Origin: Aristolochia californica
Lineage: Eukaryota; Streptophyta; Magnoliopsida; Piperales; Aristolochiaceae
Direction: 5' to 3'
DNA: 64,000 bases
Assembly (NCBI GenBank): GCA_029961685.1
Contig: JARWKL010000005.1
Coordinates: 3,602,501 to 3,666,500, forward strand
Shown: in pieces, positions 60,991 to 64,000 of the stretch
Position numbering within the stretch: the first letter of the stretch is position 1
Layout of the letters: the number at the start of each line of letters is the position of its first letter
The notes under the pieces: generated by a model
What the model saw: only the letters and a program-made list of their open reading frames with translations
The model's database searches: none
What the model was told of the DNA's origin: nothing
Translations under genes and position numbers: made by a program

Positions 60991-62050
60991 AAGCAATAAA
61001 ATAGCCTAAATAACTCTTGAGCAAATTCATACTTGCTTCAATGGTGAAAGCTTTATTACAACAAAACAAGGTGGAAAAAGAGACTGAGGGTCCATATTCA
61101 CTATGATGTGGGACCCTCTTTGGGTAATTTTCTGCCACACCAATGGGATATCTTAGTACATAAAACCATTTATCTGAATACAACCATAAACATCTGAAAT
61201 CTCACCACCGAGGGAGTTGAAATGCTAAGGAACGTCTTTCAAATCTTCACACCAACCAACGACCAAAGCCGAATGACCTTCAACTTCGAGCATGCAGAGC
61301 TGAAAAAGCTGTCTAAGAATCTTTAGCCCGGTCAGCATTAACCTGAATTCAGCTTCAATAGAATTCACACTGCTGAGAGGGCCAGAGAATGTGTCCATGA
61401 CTTTCCTCTTGACTCACGGAAAGGGCCACCACACCCTTGGGTTTTTGCTGTTACCTTGGAATCTTCCATCAAAGTTAAGATTCAAGGAAACCTAGTTTGT
61501 TTTTGTTTTTTTTTTTTTTTTGGAAGAGGGGAGGGTGGGGCTGGATTGCGTTGCCATGGGACCACATTTTGGTGGTTGTGCAATGAGACCTCAGCAAAAG
61601 AGGCCCAATCATGGTGCAGGAACAGCTGCAGAGATGTTTTTACTAGAGCATGGATGGAAAGTTTTTACTGGGGAAGACACTAATATTCCTTTCTTTCCAT
61701 ATAATCTATGGGAGGAAAGCACAGTAGGCGAGGCACATTTTCTTTCCCCTACTTGGCAGAGAAATGCTAAGAATTTGGGTAATTAGATACTGAAATAAGG
61801 TTGGGACATAGAAATTGATGTTGAAACTGTGATAAACATATTTAGAAGCAGAAAAGTGAACTAGTATGTGATCAACGCTCTCATTTTGGCGGCCACATAG
61901 TCTACAAGTGGGGCAGATGCCAGTCATCCATTTAAGTTGTCAATAGTGGAGAGTTGCTGTTAAGAGAGCTTAAAGAAAGACACTTTTAGGGGGGCCCTTA
62001 AGCTTCTAAGCAGTGTATGGGGATCAAGACTTCTGAGCAAGTTGAAGGAA
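60990..62050 (-). mobile_element. LINE 3' region: zf-RVT and RNase H
   Basis: Minus strand: zinc-binding reverse-transcriptase-associated motif CPTCRLCGRQNESVDHILVH (61840-61920), then RNase H with NFDGRFQGN (61440-61480) and FSGPLSSVNSIEAEFRLML plus GHSALVV. Degenerate with stops. A T-run plus G-rich stretch at 61508-61550 lies between the two domains. Confidence 0.75.
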
Positions 62051-63190
62051 GAAAAACATAAATGTGGCCATTTGGTTTAATGTGGAGCCCAAGATTTGAG
62101 GTTTATTAGTTAGTAGGTTCAGCAGATTGAGTGTGTTTTAGTTTTAATTTCGTTTTTATTTTCAGTGGGTTATGTTTTAGTTGGGCTTTGTCTTGGCCTG
62201 TAAGAATTAATTGGTTTTATTTGTAATTTTCTTTTTTTGGTTCAGTGAACTTTTTTAGTATTGATTTAAGGTCCATTAGGGTTCTTTTAAGTTTTAATCT
62301 TGGCCCGTAGTTTTAACCAATAAGATGTTTTAAACTGGGCCGTCAAATTTTAGGGTTGTGGCGAGTTAAAAGTCACTGGAGTCCTATAATTGGCACTTAA
62401 TGAATGAAATTCTAGACATATGTTGTTTAGGTGTAAAGCTACTGCTCTCTCGTGGAAGTAAATTCCAAAATCATGTGTCATGCCTCCTTTTCTCCCTCTT
62501 TTTTTTTATTTTTTTTCTCTTCAGAAGTTTGATTCCAAAATATTGTCTTTTGTTGTACTTACATTCCAGTTCTATTTCAGTAAGAAAGAAGCCAACTTTT
62601 CTACTACAGTACTGTAACAAACCCAAAAGTTGCTGTTTTTCCTCTTTGATCCTCTTTTCTACAAAATTTCAGTACTTTTTCTTCCATGTAGGGATTATTT
62701 GTGATAATTACAACATCTCTCTATTAATTTTTATGTTCACCTTTAGTTCTTTCATCAAAATTTCTTTTCCTCTGTTGGATTGTCTAAATCAAAGTGGGAC
62801 AGACATTGAAAAATTGCATCTTTTTCATTTCCTAACCTATTTTGAGCCTTGTTTGAGTTTTTAGCTTCCTTTATCCCCCCAGATCTGTTAGAAATTTTGT
62901 CGCTAAGGTTTTTTTCTTCTTTAATTAGCTATTGTTATACATATTTCTAGTGTCTTTAGTACATTTTTTGTTATTTTCCTTAGTGTAAGCATGTGATTAA
63001 TATGCCTTATTCCTGATTGGTTTAGTTAGACCTGATTCAGCACCTATTAGAACCCTGAATTCTTTACTGTTGTAAATTCAACACCTTTTAGATCCCTGAA
63101 GTCAGAACCTGAATTCTTTACTGTCCTACATCACAGTGGCAGTGACATGGGATTGATCATTGGGTCTGGTTGTGAGATACTTCTAGCAGG
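62051..63190. other. Probable insertion splitting the LINE
   Basis: About 1.1 kb of T-rich DNA between the two LINE segments, with phrases resembling plant LTRs (TTTTAGTTTTAATTT, GGTCCATTAGGGTTC). The plus-strand frame 62400-62864 is low-complexity. Element ends were not identified. Confidence 0.35.
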
Positions 63191-63195
63191 AGGGA

Positions 63196-64000
63196 GCTGA
63201 GAAAAGGCCCTTTGAATCACTGGACCAAAGAATGAAGTCTTCTTTTCCTGCTCTGCTGTCAAAGCTATCAGGCTGCTCCATAAGACTGCCAACTTCAATT
63301 CCTCCTCAGGTCCCTTCTGTAATCAATGGCCCAGCTAAATGAGAAAAGGCCCTTTGAATCACTGGACCAAAGAATGAAGTCTTCGTTTCCTGCTCTGCTG
63401 TCAAAGCTTATCAGGTTGCTCCATAAGATTGCCAACTTCAATTCCTCCTCAGGTCCCTTCTGTAATCAATGGCCAAGGCTCCTGATCGGGTGATCAGCCC
63501 CAAAGACTCAAGGTTCCAGGCAATTCTGAAGAAGTGAGAGAAAGTGTCCTTGAGTCCTCTATTGCCAATCCAGATATCGGACCAAAATTTGACCTGAAAC
63601 TATGTCTGTAATTTTAAGAGTAGCCTTGCCATAGGGAGGTTCTGCAAGGTTTGGAGATTGTAGGCCACTACTCAGTGCTTGATGACCAAGCTCCAAGAAC
63701 TATTGCTGTCACTGCCAAATTTCCACATCCACTTGCAGAGAAGAGCCTTGTTCATCATTTTGATTTTCGTTACCCTCAAACCTCTGAGGCCTTTTTGTGG
63801 GAGGCCTTTATGGCACCAAATTGAGTCCTAAGTGACAAAGTGGAGACCAGGTTCTTTTCCAAATTGTATGTGCTCAATACTGTTATCTATGATCGTTAGA
63901 CAGGAAAGGAAGGACTGGAAATACAGAGGGCGCCAGGGAGGGTAGCTTTCAAGAGGGTGAGCAGATCAGCCTAGGAGAGAAGAGGCAGGCTTCAAAGTGC
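63196..64000 (-). mobile_element. LINE RT 3' part, continues past window end
   Basis: Minus strand: IWCHKGLPQKGLRGLRVTKI, then MMNKALLCKWMWKFGSDSNS, then FWSDIWIGNRGLKDTF, the LINE segment between RT and zf-RVT. Upstream domains lie beyond 64000. Confidence 0.78.
63199..63473. repeat. Tandem duplication, period 142, inside the LINE
   Basis: Two copies beginning GAGAAAAGGCCCTTTGAATC at 63199 and 63341, both ending TTCTGTAATCAATGGCC. They differ by a few substitutions and one base in AAAGCTATCAGG / AAAGCTTATCAGG. Confidence 0.88.

Noticed and set aside
62400..62864. 154-codon plus-strand frame
   Set aside because: T-rich low-complexity sequence giving Phe/Leu/Ser runs within a repeat region.

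Overview
The window is nuclear DNA from a flowering plant, most likely a woody eudicot. Its genes have short exons with GT-AG introns, plant-specific families (PADRE, RETICULATA-RELATED, patellin, clade E PP2C), AT-rich intergenic DNA, and very many copia, TRIM, LINE and MITE-like repeats inside introns and between genes. The species cannot be named from what is visible. There are no operons, CRISPR arrays or rRNA genes.

Layout, left to right. (1) 99-1665 (+): 3' part of a clade E protein phosphatase 2C with an acidic insertion. (2) 1.7-5.2 kb: intergenic DNA with LTR remnants. (3) 5267-5704 (-): single-exon PADRE (DUF4228) protein. (4) 7502-23696 (-): a 16 kb RETICULATA-RELATED 5/6-like gene in seven exons. 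Its introns hold copia, LINE, hAT and TRIM pieces. The reading frame carries a one-base deletion and an in-frame TGA, so it is annotated as disrupted. (5) 24.4-26.7 kb: TRIM, LTR, copia RT and a small MITE. (6) 27025-35763 (+): a Bet1-like Qc-SNARE in four exons, with a 7.45 kb second intron full of LINE 3' ends and LTRs. (7) 36.2-43 kb: a nested repeat block. A copia LTR is split by a Harbinger-like element, and a gag region is split by a non-coding LTR element. (8) 43520-45302 (-): patellin-6-like Sec14-GOLD protein, four exons. (9) 46-51 kb: a second Harbinger-like element and two degenerate LTRs. (10) 52743-55725 (-): CPSF73-I, the pre-mRNA 3' cleavage endonuclease, five exons. (11) 56.2-58.0 kb: a third Harbinger-like element. 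(12) 58835-60477 (+): BLOS1 (BLOC-1 subunit 1), three exons. (13) 61-64 kb: an antisense LINE with an internal tandem duplication.

The genes are unrelated housekeeping or plant-development genes (RNA 3' processing, vesicle fusion, endosomal sorting, lipid transfer, phosphatase signalling) and show no functional cluster. The most distinctive non-genic signal is a three-copy family of 1.3-1.9 kb non-autonomous elements. They have G-run inverted termini, a conserved short palindrome near one end, and a core made of a GC-rich minisatellite block beside an extremely AT-rich block. I found no convincing evidence of a new multi-gene system.
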